The notes beneath the pieces are model-generated. The model was not told the DNA's origin. It did no database searches and saw only the letters and a list, made by a program, of their open reading frames with translations. 64,000 nucleotides of DNA from Aquatica leii (Eukaryota > Arthropoda > Insecta > Coleoptera > Lampyridae), in contig CM069435.1 of assembly GCA_035610365.1 (NCBI GenBank), positions 7,776,001-7,840,000 on the forward strand, read 5' to 3'. Numbering within the stretch: the stretch's first letter is position 1; each line of letters begins with the position of its first letter. A program made the translations under genes and the position numbers. This document shows, piece by piece, positions 32,110-45,295 of the stretch.

Positions 32110-35100
32110 TTGTGACGTTTTCCACTTTTGACTTTATTACTTTTGTTTGGCGAGCTGGATGCTTATGAACGGGAAATTATTAGACTACAGGCAGCTTACG
32201 ACGAAGTACGAACCCCGGGCGTTTCTGAAGCATCTGAGTCAGAAGACGAAGGTGCACAAGACACTATGCAGATACGGAGCAAGAGGAATCAGATGAGGAT
32301 GGCAACCAATCAGATGCTTCTAATACAACCTCCAGATCTCTGTATTTTTATGGAGGAGATGGAACTCACTAGAAAAAGTATGTCCCAGGCCAACAAATTT
32401 GAACAAGGCGGCAAAATATCGTTACCCAATTGCCTGGTGTTCGTGCAGGTTTAAGAAACACGAACACGCCAATTCAGTGTTGGATGCTCTTTTTTGAAGA
32501 AATTTTGTACACAGTTATCGAAAATACCAATTTCTATATATAAAAAATAGCACCAAGATATAAGAATAAACACGACGTTGTACTTACTAATAAAGTGGAA
32601 ATGAAGGCGTTTATCGGTTTGCTATATTTGGCCGGTTCTCAGCATGAGAGGCGAAAAAAATTATACGAATTTTGGTCCGAGCAGGGCTTAGGGCTCCAAT
32701 TATTTCCTGCTAGCTAGCGTGTATACGTTTCGACAATACCGATACAAAGGATGAGCGAAAGAAGTTGGATAAACTTGCTGCCGTTGGAGACATATTTGAA
32801 AAAATTAATAAACAGCTTAAAAAAAGTGTAGGTAAATATGTGATTAGGATTTCGTGAAAGATGTGGTTTTCGTATCTACATTCCGAATAAACCTAACAAA
32901 TATGGGATCAAAGACATTTCTGCAATGGATGCAAAAACATTTTACACGTCGCATTTGCAGATCTATGCTGGAAACCAACCTGAAGGTCCCTTTTAAATAG
33001 ACAATTCTGTAACAGCTGTCATTCTAAGAATGACGAACCACATCTCAGAAACCGGAAGGAATGTTATCATGGATCGATGGTTTACCAGCGTGGAAGCTGC
33101 ATGATCACCGCCTAACTGTAGTTAGTACAATACAATCCAGTCGAAAGCGTTGCCGAAAGAACTTAAAATTGTTAAAGATAGACCTGTAAAGTTTATTTTT
33201 TTGCATACCATGCCGATATGACACTTACTTTATATGTCCCAAAAAATCAAAGAATGGATTACTTGTATCGTCAATACACTACGATGACTAAATATACGAA
33301 AATTCTGGTAATAATAAAAAACCGGAGCTACTAACATTCTACAATAGTACAAAAAGCGGTGTTAATGTAGTTGACAGGATGGTTACATTGTTACATGCCA
33401 AAGTTAAAACAAAGTCACTGTCTGAAATGAGGTAACATAAACGATGTTGTGCCGGTTGCTCAGTGGTGACGGGGTGGGTTATATTTTAAAATTCCGTGAT
33501 AACTTGGAAACGAGATTGACATAAAATCGAACTAAAACGGTAAAAGACTCAAAAATCGGTAAGGGCGCCAATCAAGGTCACGATGATCGTACCTTCCGGA
33601 CCCCTGATAACCCGAAAGCTCATCTGGTTGGTTACAACCCCGGAACTTACCTTGAGTTGTAACTATTCTGAAATACACTTAAAACAAAAATTACGTACGC
33701 GGCAGCTGAATGAATAAAAGCTCTTTACAGTTTAACAATTTAACATTTATTGACTGAATATTAAAAAAAAATAATGAATATCAAACAAATTTGAATAAAA
33801 GAAAATCAATGAAATAATAATAAGCAAGACAAAAAAAAAATAATGAACAATCTGAATACAAAATTAATATATAAAAGAAAAAATAATACAAAAAAAAATA
33901 GCGTTAACTCGTTTTTCAATACAACACAATAAAAATAAACTTCAAGGCCTTGACCGCATACTTAATTTGTAAACAAATAAAAAAAAATAATAAAAATACA
34001 CAAGTTATAAAATATCCGTCCGAAACTTTGCTTCGAACTAAACGTTCAAACAAATTATATTTTACATTATCTTTTATGCATGAATGAGATTTACTTTTAC
34101 ATACACAAAACAAAATTAATTAATTAAATCGAACTTCACGCAAACACCTTCAAGTGTTTCTTGAAATTTTTAACGTTAGCCGTAATTCAATCGGCTCAAA
34201 TCAAAGCTTTTACTTCATATCAATCGCGGTTCACTACACGGTAATACAAATTCGTTAAATACCTTTACGCAATTGTAGACTCCAGGTGAACTGCGGGCCA
34301 CAGTGGTTTCAGAAAGCTACGACTTTAGATTGAACTCCGGTCGGTCCAGGTGTTCTGTAGTCGAATACAAGCTCGGTGGAACCCCCAAACAATAGAATAC
34401 CGTCGGAAGAATTATTTCTCAATTTAATTGAAATTCGCACAAAAGCGAAGACAGGATTTTCACACAACACTTCGAAATTAAATCCAACTCGAAACGTGAG
34501 TTTTTATTTTTGGATACCATGAAGTTTCTTAAACCGTAAAATTACGAATTTGGAAAATTACTATTTTCCCCTCACACCACTCAATTTTCACAGCACCATT
34601 TGTTTAACTTCCGCGGTATTGCATAACGGTAGGGTAAAACACCCCCAACACTTGACTACATTCCGGTACTCGGTATTCTTAATCGCGACCAAAGATTGAT
34701 TCCCAAAAACAAAACTTTACCTCTTTTAAGACCTCGTATTCCCACTTAATTTCATGAACTTGCGCCGTAAAATCTTTGTAAAAGATAGAACACTAAACTA
34801 ACTAAACTAACAAAGATAAAAAATATAATTGGCCATGTGCATCTTGACACGTAGCCCCTCGACAGAAAACATTTCTCACCGAAAATGCTCACTTCGCTAA
34901 TTTATCAGGTGGTTCGCAATCGCGCTCATAAGAGAACCCAACATAAACAAAGTATAGATACCAAGAAAAATGGATCAAATTACATTCCAAAAGGAAGTCG
35001 TAAATTATCCAGCATTGTTATTTTACTGAGATAAACAAGTAAAACGCTAAATCAAAATCAAAACCACGGAACTTAATGCATTCAAAAAAAAAATACCAGT

Positions 35101-35690
35101 AATAATTGTGAAACAATTTGAAATACCAATAACCTTAAATCACACGTAATAAAATAACGAGTAAAACGTCTTCGATGCTAACATCGAACTAATCAATCGA
35201 AAGAAAAAAAAACAGAAAACCAAAAATTCAGCCAGTTGGATCTACTTACGGGGTCTTACATAAAAGATCCACTGCTAAAAATTCCAACGCAGGTTACAAC
35301 ATCTTATAATCTAGCTCGAAACAGAAACACAAGAAGTTGGCTATTGGTAGTTTTTTTTTCAGCATGATCAACGTAAGAGCAATCAACACATTCATTAAAA
35401 ATAAAACAAACAATCTAGATGGAGAATTTTCAAAAAGCAGACGACTATTTTTGGAAAATTTGAGCAAAGACTTATTGATAGGAAACAAGAAAGTACGAGC
35501 GAATATGCCAAACCGACCATGGAAAGTAAGGCTATTAGCTCCTAAATTCTCAGGTGCCTAAGTCAGAAGAGCCTCGACCGATGACTTCAACTGCTCGAAG
35601 AAGGTGCAAATTCTGCAAGGATCGAAAATCAAGATATTCGTGGAAATTTTGTGGTTCCTGTATTTGTTTGGAACACACAAAACTGCGGGG
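32110..35690 (+). pseudogene. piggyBac-type transposase (copy 3), split by a 1.9-kb insertion
   Basis: Recognisable pieces in order: an acidic N-terminus (ASESEDEGAQD), TPIQCWMLFFEEILY, VEMKAFIGLLYLAGSQ, FDNTDTKDERKKLDKLAAVG, FRIYIPNKPNKYGIKDIS, AMDAKTFY and VIMDRWFTSVEAA. Then comes NVVDRMVT, and after the insertion SYNLARNRNTRSWLLVVFF, MINVRAINTFIKNKTNN and a cysteine-rich tail (CKF.CKD, CGSCICLEH). Many stops and frameshifts are present. The second and third catalytic aspartates can still be seen. It is older than copy 2 and belongs to a different piggyBac lineage. Confidence 0.82.
33388..35291. mobile_element. 1904-bp non-coding insertion, possibly a solo LTR
   Basis: GGTTACA flanks it on both sides (33381-33387 and 35292-35298). 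Removing the insert and one GGTTACA makes the piggyBac frame read continuously VDRMVTTSYNLARN. The insert begins TTGTTACATGCC and ends CCAACGCA. On the minus strand it starts TGCGTTGG and ends GTAACAA, close to LTR-type TG...CA ends. It has no open frame over about 66 codons. A long LTR recombined to a solo copy is the simplest reading, but the family is unknown. Confidence 0.6.
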
Positions 35691-35703
35691 CAATATTTGA
35701 TTA

Positions 35704-36489
35704 ACTAACAGGCGTATTTATAGAAGTTCGCTGGTGATTCCATTCTCCAGAAGAGAACTTCAATGCATAATCGTTCGCGAGCAAACACGCGCATGTGCTA
35801 TACCAGAAACTGTCGTGAAAAGCTGGCGACTCGCTAACGGACGATTTGAGGTAGTTGATAGCATCTTCGGCAATGCAATGACTTTATACAGAATAGATTG
35901 TAATTGCAAATTTTGGTGATTTGTAAGGATATAATGGAATTTAATTTATATATGACATATCATTCAAATAAATATAGATGTTTCAGATTTAGTAATTCAC
36001 ATACCCCGCAGATAAATAAATCATTAAAGAAACTGGTATTAGCTATTAAATTACTGCATGTATCATGTGTAACGTGTAAATAAATTAAATGCACATGGTC
36101 AGTAACAGGAATCATTCAGCGCCGAGGCGAACGGCGGGAGACCGACAAATTGTGTATTGTGTGTGTATTGTCCTGTCGTCGGCGAAACCTCCAGTAAAAG
36201 CTCCAACGAATCGCTGGCGAGTCGCCAGCGATCGAGTATTTTTTTACACTTACACAGCCATATACTTGAGAAATAATTGTATGTTGTCATTTTCGTTTTT
36301 TCAATTTATATATTTTTTTTGAAAACTTGCATTACGTGTAACTTTTTTTTAATAAATGGAACTGACAAGTTAATGTTTTTTTCACAATTATTTTTACTCT
36401 TAGCAGTGCAAAATAGATCAGGGTAACAAATGTATACCAGAAACTGGGGATATCAATGTGTTATTAGGGGAAAAAAATAAAACACAGTT
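35704..36489. other. No gene; contains a perfect palindrome at 36210-36232
   Basis: Arms ATCGCTGGCGA (36210-36220) and TCGCCAGCGAT (36222-36232) are separated by one base. A related GCTGGCGACTCGC occurs near 35822. The block may be a small DNA-transposon remnant, but ends are not clear. Confidence 0.35.
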
Positions 36490-36529
36490 TGGGTCTGAGA
36501 GGCCCATGCCGTCGAATGGTGTGATTCTG

Positions 36530-37040
36530 AACCCACCCGTCAACCGGAGGGTTTCAGCTCTTTATCTGTGGATAATTCAATAAGGTGCTGCTGTATTTGT
36601 GCACTGAGTTTAACTACTTGCAAAAAGGTTTCACATCCACTCGGGTATATTTGGTTAAGGTACGAATGAAGCGTCATTAAGTTTTGTGAATAAGCAAACA
36701 AATATTCATCTCTATTTATAATTTTGAAAGATTTGGAAACTGAGAACATTAGTCTCTTCCCAAGTTTTGTTTGTAAAGCAAAAGTTTTGCAACAAACGCA
36801 GATAATACTCTTTTAGCTTTGATTAAATTTAATGTATCACCTTGTAGTTTCAAATTAGTCTCGTTAAATCTGGCATATAAGCGATTTGGTTTTTTTGAGA
36901 TTATTAAATTGTGCCGCAAACCATGGACTTTACTCTCCAGGAATTCCAACACTGAATCAAAGAGCGAATAGAAGGGATCGAAAAATGCACTTTTAGATAA
37001 CCAACGTACTTCTGTGATTGATGCAAACGTTCACTAAGCT
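36530..37040 (-). pseudogene. hAT transposase fragment (Buster/ZBED-like middle region)
   Basis: On the minus strand, one frame reads ITEVRWLSKSAFFDPFYSLF, then VLEFLESKVHGLRH, RLYARFNETNLKLQGDTLNL and VLSAFVAKLLLYKQNLGR. This pattern (RWLSKG, then a ..N..LQG segment) is typical of hAT transposases of the ZBED5/GTF2IRD2 type. After a frameshift it continues as FSVSKSFKIINRDEY to about 36540. The catalytic N-terminal half is not seen upstream. The matching C-terminus is at 29845-30225. Confidence 0.65.
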
Positions 37041-40000
37041 TTTTTGTGATCAAATGATGTCGGTATAGCTTTTTTTAAGCCAAAAAAGCCTCTGTGCCTT
37101 CCTACCATTGCCTTACTCGCTTACAGTCAGTAGCAACGGAAATGATGTTAGTCAAGGGTATAGCTTTTACATCGAAAAACTTTTTAATTCAGTAAATAAC
37201 GTTTTACCTTTCGTATCAGTTTTCAAATATTTAACAAATAACAATTATAATAATTAAAGGAATATTATAAGAAGCACGCAGTCCATCGTAATCTCTCTTA
37301 GATGTTGTCTCTATGACTTTTTGCAATGTCGGCGTTTTTTAATATTTTTATTTGATTGTTTGAAAAAACGTTAAATCTTTAAATCTTTTTTGTATGGGTT
37401 TTTATTAAACGTTCCTTAAGCTTAGAGGGTTTCATTGAATCGTTTTATTACATAGAAGACACATACGTAAAGTACTATTTCTTGGTGACGGAATAAAGCA
37501 ATATTTCATATATTCAACACTGTATTGACTGCATTTTTTCTTTGGCTCGCCCATACTGTGAAAAAAATATAGGAAAATATATATATGTATATCAAAATTT
37601 TTATTTACAACAATCCACTGTTAATTATAATAATTTTTTTTTAAATAGAATGCTGCAATGTAACGCTATCGTGAATTTATGATTTCATGTAAATGTCGCC
37701 TATTGTGTAGGTATCCATTGTGTGCTAATTATTTTTTTAAGAAAAATAAGTAATTTAAAAATTAATTAACAACATAATATAATAATACAGTAATATACAA
37801 TAATTCCAAACAACACAAATGATAAAACCCAATAAGTATAACTTCTTTTACAGAATCATTAATAATATATTCTTTAGAAACACATCTGTGTTAGAAAAAT
37901 TTGCAATCCCTTCTTAAGTTTTTAATAAAAAAGAAATCCTTACTGAATGGTAAGGGATTACTGTACTGATAACTGTGATAACTAATTTTTTTAATGAATT
38001 TAAACAAGTGTATAACTTTGTTTAAATAAATTTAAATTAAAGTACGCTATCGGCGTAACAATACAAAAAATTACACTTCTTTTTGTCCAAGACTAGGAAA
38101 TTTTGTTGTATGCACTTCACATCACGCATAACACAGATCTAAATTATTGATTAATATTTATATTTTACTTAGGACGTAAAAATAATTTATTCGTTGTTGT
38201 TTATTTTAACTACTGGGGGTAGTAATAATTTTTTTAAAGTTGTGTAACAAAAGTTTGTATATAGTTTTGTAATATTTTGAATGCATCAGTTCTATGTAGT
38301 CATTTCAGTATTAAAACTTTTAAAACACATTCTATTCTCTATGACTCTTGAGCAAGTTTGCTAGTTTTTAAATGTATTGCGCTCGCTGGGATTATGAATT
38401 TGTGCATATTGTTAATTATTAATAAAAACAATTTTAGTATTTCTTTGGAGGGTCATTGACCAAATGACTTAATCGAGAAGCCACTGATTAAGACTATCGG
38501 ATTATATATGTTGTTCCTAGTCTATATGTGAACTACGATAAATTGAATTTTTTATTTTCATATCAAATACAAATTAAACTTTAATTTTGTTCAAAGTGAT
38601 ATCTGTAAACAATGATGAATATTCCAGTCCTAATCACAAAATCTCAGCATTTATTTTCAATTTTTTAAAATTATTAATGTTGCTCGCCATGATGATATTT
38701 AGTTTTAAATCCGCTGCTATTGTTTATTCATAATCTGTTAAATGTCTGATTTTTAATTAAATTGATTACTTAGGTTGCATTTTTTTCTCGGAAACGAATA
38801 AAATATGTTTCACTTTCATAATTATTAGAATTATTACTAAGATTAAAACATTCTAACAATCAACAATTAAACGATAGTGACGCAAACCAAACATTGTAAC
38901 AATGCGGAATAATTTATGTAATTAGGTTGATATGGTACGCCACTGAAATCAGGAAAAATGCTTCTCGTAACGTAACTGTCCTATCCTTATCGAAGTATTA
39001 TGTAGGTATTTTATTCAGAATTATACTTCCTACCCCCGTTTTATTAAATGTAATTGAAAACATGATAATGGTATCGATTGTATTCTGGTACTAATTTCGT
39101 TCTTTATCTGTATGTCTACTAAAATATTTGAACTCAGAATTAACGACTAACAATTCATGTTTTTATCTTTAATCATTTGGGTCTGGTCAACTTCCGTTTA
39201 CTATTTTTTTTAGTTATGAATTAAGGAAACACTTTACCGATGACCTAAATAATCAGTAAACTTTTCGGAGCTTAACGCTTTTGGTCACTGAGGATAGAAT
39301 AATTTTCACTTTTTACTGATTTTATTTATCGTAGTTATTATAAGCGACATTCACTAAATTTTTTTAAGTACAATTTGTTAGTACAAAGATTTTGTCGATT
39401 AAAAAAAAATTGAATTTTTCAATAAAAAGCAATCGTGCAGAAAAAACACTGCTTAAATTTCCAGTTAGAATTTAAAACTTTACGTTAATGCGTTTCAGGT
39501 GTTTAAATTAAGTAATTAGAATACAATTTATACGTGGAAAACACATTAACAAGCACATGCTTTTTGTTGTTAAATTTTTTGTGTGTAGGTACTTCATGAC
39601 ATGGTATTTTTAATATTAATGAACGTTATAATTAAATTGAAGTTTGAGTTTATCTAAAACGTATTAGAAAAAGTTACCCTAAAGCGTGTTCTGCTCGTTA
39701 ACTGGAAAAAGTTTTTAGCAAAACAAATTTTATCGGTAATTTTTTTTTGTCATTTTAATTACCGTTTCGATGTTTTTTTTTTTTTTTTTAATAGACGAAC
39801 GATTGCATAATCCGGAAGGAAAACCAGAGTCTGGGATATGATATTACTGCAACAACAGATTGCATTACGACTAAATATAGACAATAAAAACGACACGATA
39901 ACAAGATATTTAAATATTTTGCAATTATAATTACGCTGCAATCGTTAAAAATTATTTTTATGACACGATGAGGTAATCGTAAAAAATAAGGAAGCGTTTG

Positions 40001-43000
40001 CAAATACAAACTAAAAAAAAACGTTTTGCGGGCTAAAGGTTACTTAATGATTTTTACTAACTGAAATTAAACATCATCGTCTAAAACCGCAATATCCCAA
40101 GGTTGCAGACATATGATATCATCGTAGGTTTTTGTGTTAATTGCAATGTACACGCCAACCATTTTCTAAGGTCGCATGTTGTGGGTGATAGCTTTTCTTC
40201 CTGTTCCACAACAGCAATTTTCCCGTTTTAAATAAAGCTGCGTTGGCACGTATAAATGATAAAAGCCATCGATGATCAATCACTTATTTTTTCGCGGATC
40301 TCGAAAAGCTCAACTTTAAAGTTGGTATACATCTATCCCTTAAAGTCGTGTGGGTGGCGCCATTGCTAGTACGCCGTGAAGGGCAAGAAGGGGAGAGACG
40401 CGTCGCGTCTGAAAGAGTGAAAGTTACAGCGTCGGTCAATGATGTTCTCCTGCAACATCGAACGATTTCTTTTTTCTTCGTGTCTTTTCCGGCGAAGTAT
40501 TTTTTTTTCAGAAGATATATTTCGTGTGCGGGTTCCGGAACCCTAAAATAAGGGCTTCTATTGTTGGAAGATGCTACCGCGTATTGATTGTTTTCTGGGT
40601 CAAATTTCTTATTGTCGATTGAAATTTGTTTCGTAGACTCAAATTTACACGGTGCATTGTTTTACGCAATCTTTGCGCTTGAAGGTTGAGTATTTTTTAC
40701 CTACTTACAAGATTTACGACATAATTAAACACATCGAAATATTTGGACTTGGAACGTACAAACGATTGTGTTCGATTCTCTGAATTTGGAAAAAAACATT
40801 TCGCGCGTTACGTAGTACGTTATTGTGTGTATTTTGCAATTACTTTTAAGGCATTATCAATGTTTATGTACAGTCTAGACATTTTTTTAACAGTCCGTGT
40901 TGTCACGTGCTTTTTTTATAACAAGGTCGCTTATAGTTGCACTGTAATAAAAATCTAAGTTTTTCCTTTGCCTAGCTGATGGCATCCAACGCCATTCTGA
41001 AAACCGTGACATTTCAGTTTTATGCACAAATCAAGGTCGCATTAGAATTAATCTACCTACGTAAACGCATTTATAGGTCAAAAGGCAATTTCCACATACG
41101 CAATAATTTAATGAGGAAACAATAAAAACCAATGCATTACACATCTAGACAAATTTCGATCGCGTAATAACACGGATGTAACACAATATAAAACGGTAAT
41201 AAAATTATTAATCACGACATATTGCAACTTGTCAATTCAAGGTTAAAAGTTTTCCATTGTCGGTTACATAATAAGACTGCACCTAAATTTCATTTTAAAT
41301 TGCTTCATTTCAACTAGCATTGAACGTACTTAATAGACAAGAAAATTGCCCGTAAAAATGTTACTTGCGTGTACCATTAATGCGGACATAAAAAAGAAAA
41401 ATAATTGGAAAACGAACAATTCTAAAATAGCTAAAAGCTTAATGTTGAAAAATTTCGTTTTGAATATATAAATTCTTGAATAGATATAAAAATTTTACGA
41501 TGTTATAAATCTTTTGCATTTTTTTCTAATGTGTACTATTCGAATAATATAAAAAAATTAAAAATAGTTTAGAAATATTAATGACTGCCACGTCGTGCAC
41601 GTGTCGGGTATTTACAAATTCAATTTTGATTATTTTAAAATTTCTTTTAAAAAAAAAATCTAACCGAAAAAGTTTAGGTTTGCTGAACTCTTTTGGACTA
41701 CATTCTCGAAACTTTTTCGTACAAATACCAATATGAAAAGACGTTTCGAAATTGTTTTGATTTCTAAAACCATTTAGATATTGTTGCCGTGACTAAAATT
41801 AGAACCATCTTGAGAACAAGTTTGAAACATGTTTGAGGTCGCTTGGGTCTAATATTTTTGGACGTCTATGTGTATTTATGGGTATGTCAGGTCAGTGTCA
41901 GTTTAACGACTCACTTAGTACCAGTTGAGTTTCACATATTCCACGCATTCTTAAACGTTTTTAACAGTTTCACATAATTTTTCTTCGTCCTGAAGTTTGG
42001 ATCGAAGCAAAAAAATCGTCTATTTGCTGTTATACAAGTGCAACAGATGTTCGAGGTCATGACAGAATTTTTTTTGACACATTTTTTGAATTCTCTATAT
42101 GAATAAAATTTTATTTTATGATTTTCTTTAGGATAGTTGTTTGCGTCTTTTTTTCGATAGTGTAGGCGACCTTTCTAATTGCATTAGTCATAATTCTATC
42201 ACTTGACTAGATAGTATTTAGACGTTTTATGGTTTTATATTAATCATCTTTGGATAAGAGTTTTTTTATTGATTATAGTCAGTACTTGTAAAAGATAACG
42301 TCATTGTTATACTCGTTTACATAAAAATGGACTAATTACAATGTTATTTATGCTGATATGCAAATTTATTTTAGTACGTTGATATTAGTGTCATCGCCCA
42401 TAGTTGCATTAGTTTATACGATTGTGCCATAAAGTGCCAAAAAATGTAGAACGATTATTTATTGTGAAGTAGTTTACATTTTAACGTTAAAAATTGCATA
42501 ATGGAATAGTTATGTCATCGCACTGTAGAAAATGAACGAAGTAATTGAATGAAGTCTAAAAAATCACATTGTCGCCCAATTTTGATCTAACGAATCTGGA
42601 TAACATATAATCCGAACATTGCTGTCATAAAAACTTGTATCGGTATAATAATCTTCTTCTGAGAGGAATTCATTGTTATTATTCAAGAATGGTGAAATAA
42701 TGTCGATAGATTTTTTCTCAGCTAGACGAACATACATAGTGTGACGGGACTTTTCTTGAGATACAATAAAAATAATGCGCTAAAATGCCATATTTGTACT
42801 TTGAACATCAGATAAGCTTTAAGGTATTATGACGAATCATGTTTTTTTTCTTGGTAACAAAACGATAACATTGCTCAGCGCTTATTAGTAAACACAAAAA
42901 TTCGTAGTACGATAACTAATTGACTTCAAAATTTTTCACCTAGGAGGAGCTTACAAAACCGCTTTAGTCTTTTTTTTGTTGTGGTTTTACACTATCATGA

Positions 43001-43590
43001 CGAAATGGTCGATCGTACCACGAAACGTTTCCCCAAAAAAATACTAATGAGGTTTTTGTATGCTCTTCTATAATGAAGAATTTTAAATCAAAGTAGTTAT
43101 CGTAGTACAATAGAAGAAGACAAAGAATTTTACTAATTATTCGTAGTAATTTCACTTGTACTAATAAAAAAAATCATAATATCGAGATAATACAAAATTG
43201 TCGGGAGGGTTTCGCAAAATAGAATTTTTTGGTCAATGTTTTTGGGTTCTAATATTTGAAGAACAAGCCTTGCATTTAAGGATTGTAAAGAAATCAAAAG
43301 AGTTTTCGCTGAATTGAAAACACATTCCACACTGTCGTTTATTGTCGGTCATTTTTGTTGCTACTGTTTTGTAGTACTACCAAACCTACCTAGATCCGCT
43401 TAGTAAAACATATTCTTCTTAAAGAGATATCTACATACTTATTTGAAGAATATTTGGTAGTTTTTTTCTATATTCGTAGTTATAGGTATATTCTCTCTTA
43501 CCTCTTTGATTTTGAATGTTTTCATTTTCTGATTGTTGTAAACGTTTATAAATTCAGTACTTATCTCTCCCGTTGGGAAATTAATAGTTA
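37041..43590. other. Large gene-free stretch
   Basis: AT-rich unique DNA without transposon proteins or convincing exons. Notable items are the diverged repeat at 38300-38500, a poly-T run at 39770-39790, a GC-rich patch at 40340-40480, and a GTCTAGAC site at 40873. The open frame at 40348-40551 runs across the GC-rich patch but has no domain and no obvious splice sites. Confidence 0.5.
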
Positions 43591-43599
43591 ACATGAATT

Positions 43600-45289
43600 T
43601 TGGACTTAGGTCTCCTCCTTGTGCTTTCAACTTTCTCTATATATCGCTTCTCTCATGCATGCTTTTCCGGTCATTTTCACTATGTTGTCCGATCATCTTG
43701 CCTTTGCACGCCCTACGCTTCTTCTTTCTGCCCTAGGTCGCCATTCCGTCACTTTTCTACTCCATCTTTCATCTTGACGTCTAGCGAGGCATCCTGCCAA
43801 ACTTCATGTCAATTTACACATTCGAGCTGTAATGTCTGGTACTTTAGTTCGTTGTCTAATATATTCGTTCTTCAATCTGTCTCTTCGTGTGACGCCTAGC
43901 ATGGATCTCTTCCCATGGGCTTCTGTGCAACTTCTAATTTATGCAATACTTCCTTAGTAAACGTCCAGGTTTTCATCCCGTGTGTTAAAATTGGGAGGAT
44001 ACGTTCGTTATAAAGTTTCGTTTTTAAGTATTGTGGGATGTCAGTTTTCCGTATCCTGTCCATCCCAATCGTTTCAATGGCCCGCTGTGCACCTTCCAAT
44101 TTATGCACTACTTCTTTAGTAAACGTCCAGGTTTTCGCTCAGTATGTTAAAATTGGGAGGATAAATTTGTCATAAACCTTTGTTTTAAGTATTGTAGGAT
44201 GTTAGTTTTAAAAATACTGCCCATTCGTATTTCTCGGTCTATTTCTTTTGCTTGTTCTTGTTTGTCGAGACTGATACATTGGTCTAGGTATATAGGGTTG
44301 ATAGGTATGTTATAGTTGGTCATACGTTTTGTTTTTTCAATACTCATGCAGAGTCCCATCGTTTTCATCACAGGAGTATGTCCCATTATGAGATCATCCG
44401 CAAAGCGAAGATGAGAGAGGCGTTCACCGTTTATGTTAATTCCTTTCTCATTCCAATCTATCGATTTGAAAGCGTCTTCTAGTACATTTGCAAATAATTT
44501 TGCGGACTTTGTCTTATTCCGCGCTCAATGCTAATAGATTTAGTGTTATCAAATGTGCTTGCTAATGACCATAGATGCATTTTCGTGTATTGCTTTCACT
44601 AACTGAATATAACCAGTTCGGCTGCGTTGGAGAGCGTTGATTATAACCTATGTTTTCACGGTATCGGACGCCTTCTCATAATTAAGCATAGAGGTATTCG
44701 TTCACCTTTTCTATTGATTGTCTGACTGTGTGAATATGGTTCATCGTGCTGAATTCTTGACGGAATCCTGCTTGTTTTACGGGTTGGAATTCGTCCAGTC
44801 GGGTTGATATTCTGTTATTTATAACTTTCGTCAGTAACTTGTATATGTGTGATAATTTTTTAGGTTTGAAATGTCCTCTTTCTTAAGTAATAGTATAGTC
44901 ACCGATTTCTTTCAACTTTGTGGCATAGTTCCAATCACTAAGCATTTTGTTAAATAATGCTCTTAGATGTTTTATTATTTTTGATCCACCGCTTTTAATG
45001 AGTTCGACTACGATTTCGCCAGGAGCTTTGCCATCCTTCATTTGTTTTAAACTGTTCTTGGTTTTATTGCACTCTGATATATCCTGGTGAGGTTCGTCCA
45101 TTCGCGGAGCGTTTTGTTTGCTGATCCTTGTAGATTATTTTCATACAACTTAAGATTTCTTCCCTTTTTGTTATAATGTTTCCGTTTACGTCCAAAATTC
45201 TGATTAACTCTCTTTTTTTATACGCTTATTTTCGCTCTAAACAATTTTATTCCCTTGTTGGTCTGTATAATATTCTCAGCCAGCTTTTC
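43600..45289 (-). pseudogene. RTE-type non-LTR retrotransposon, reverse transcriptase part
   Basis: In minus-strand order: YNEKLAENIIQTNKGIKLF, ELIRILDVNGNIITKREEIL, SLKQMKDGKAPGEIVVELIK with FNKMLSDW (RT fingers), CMSIEKTKRMTNYNI, DQCISLDKQEQAKEIDREIR, ILPILTHGMKTWTFTKEVL and a C-terminal EWRPRAERRSVGRAKARWSD. This order is that of RTE/BovB-like insect elements. The central palm with the catalytic YADD box is badly broken (about 44390-44880), with stops and frameshifts. The endonuclease half lies at 45879-46750. A PLE fragment interrupts the two halves. Confidence 0.82.
43929..44226 (-). repeat. 162-bp tandem duplication in the RTE C-terminal region
   Basis: The unit at 43929-44065 recurs at 44091-44226. 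Shared anchors ACGTCCAGG (43961, 44123) and AAAATTGGG (43987, 44149) are exactly 162 bp (54 codons) apart. A later 1-bp loss puts AAGTATTG at a 161-bp spacing. The duplicated peptide contains KTWTFTKEV and HKLE.AQ. Confidence 0.8.
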
Positions 45290-45295
45290 ATTGTA

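Noticed and set aside
39765-39792. Poly-T run as the tail of a retroposed sequence
   Set aside because: No recognisable retroposed sequence or target duplication flanks it.
40348-40551. 67-codon frame in a GC-rich patch
   Set aside because: No domain and no splice or start context that decides. The patch could equally be a promoter or untranslated exon.
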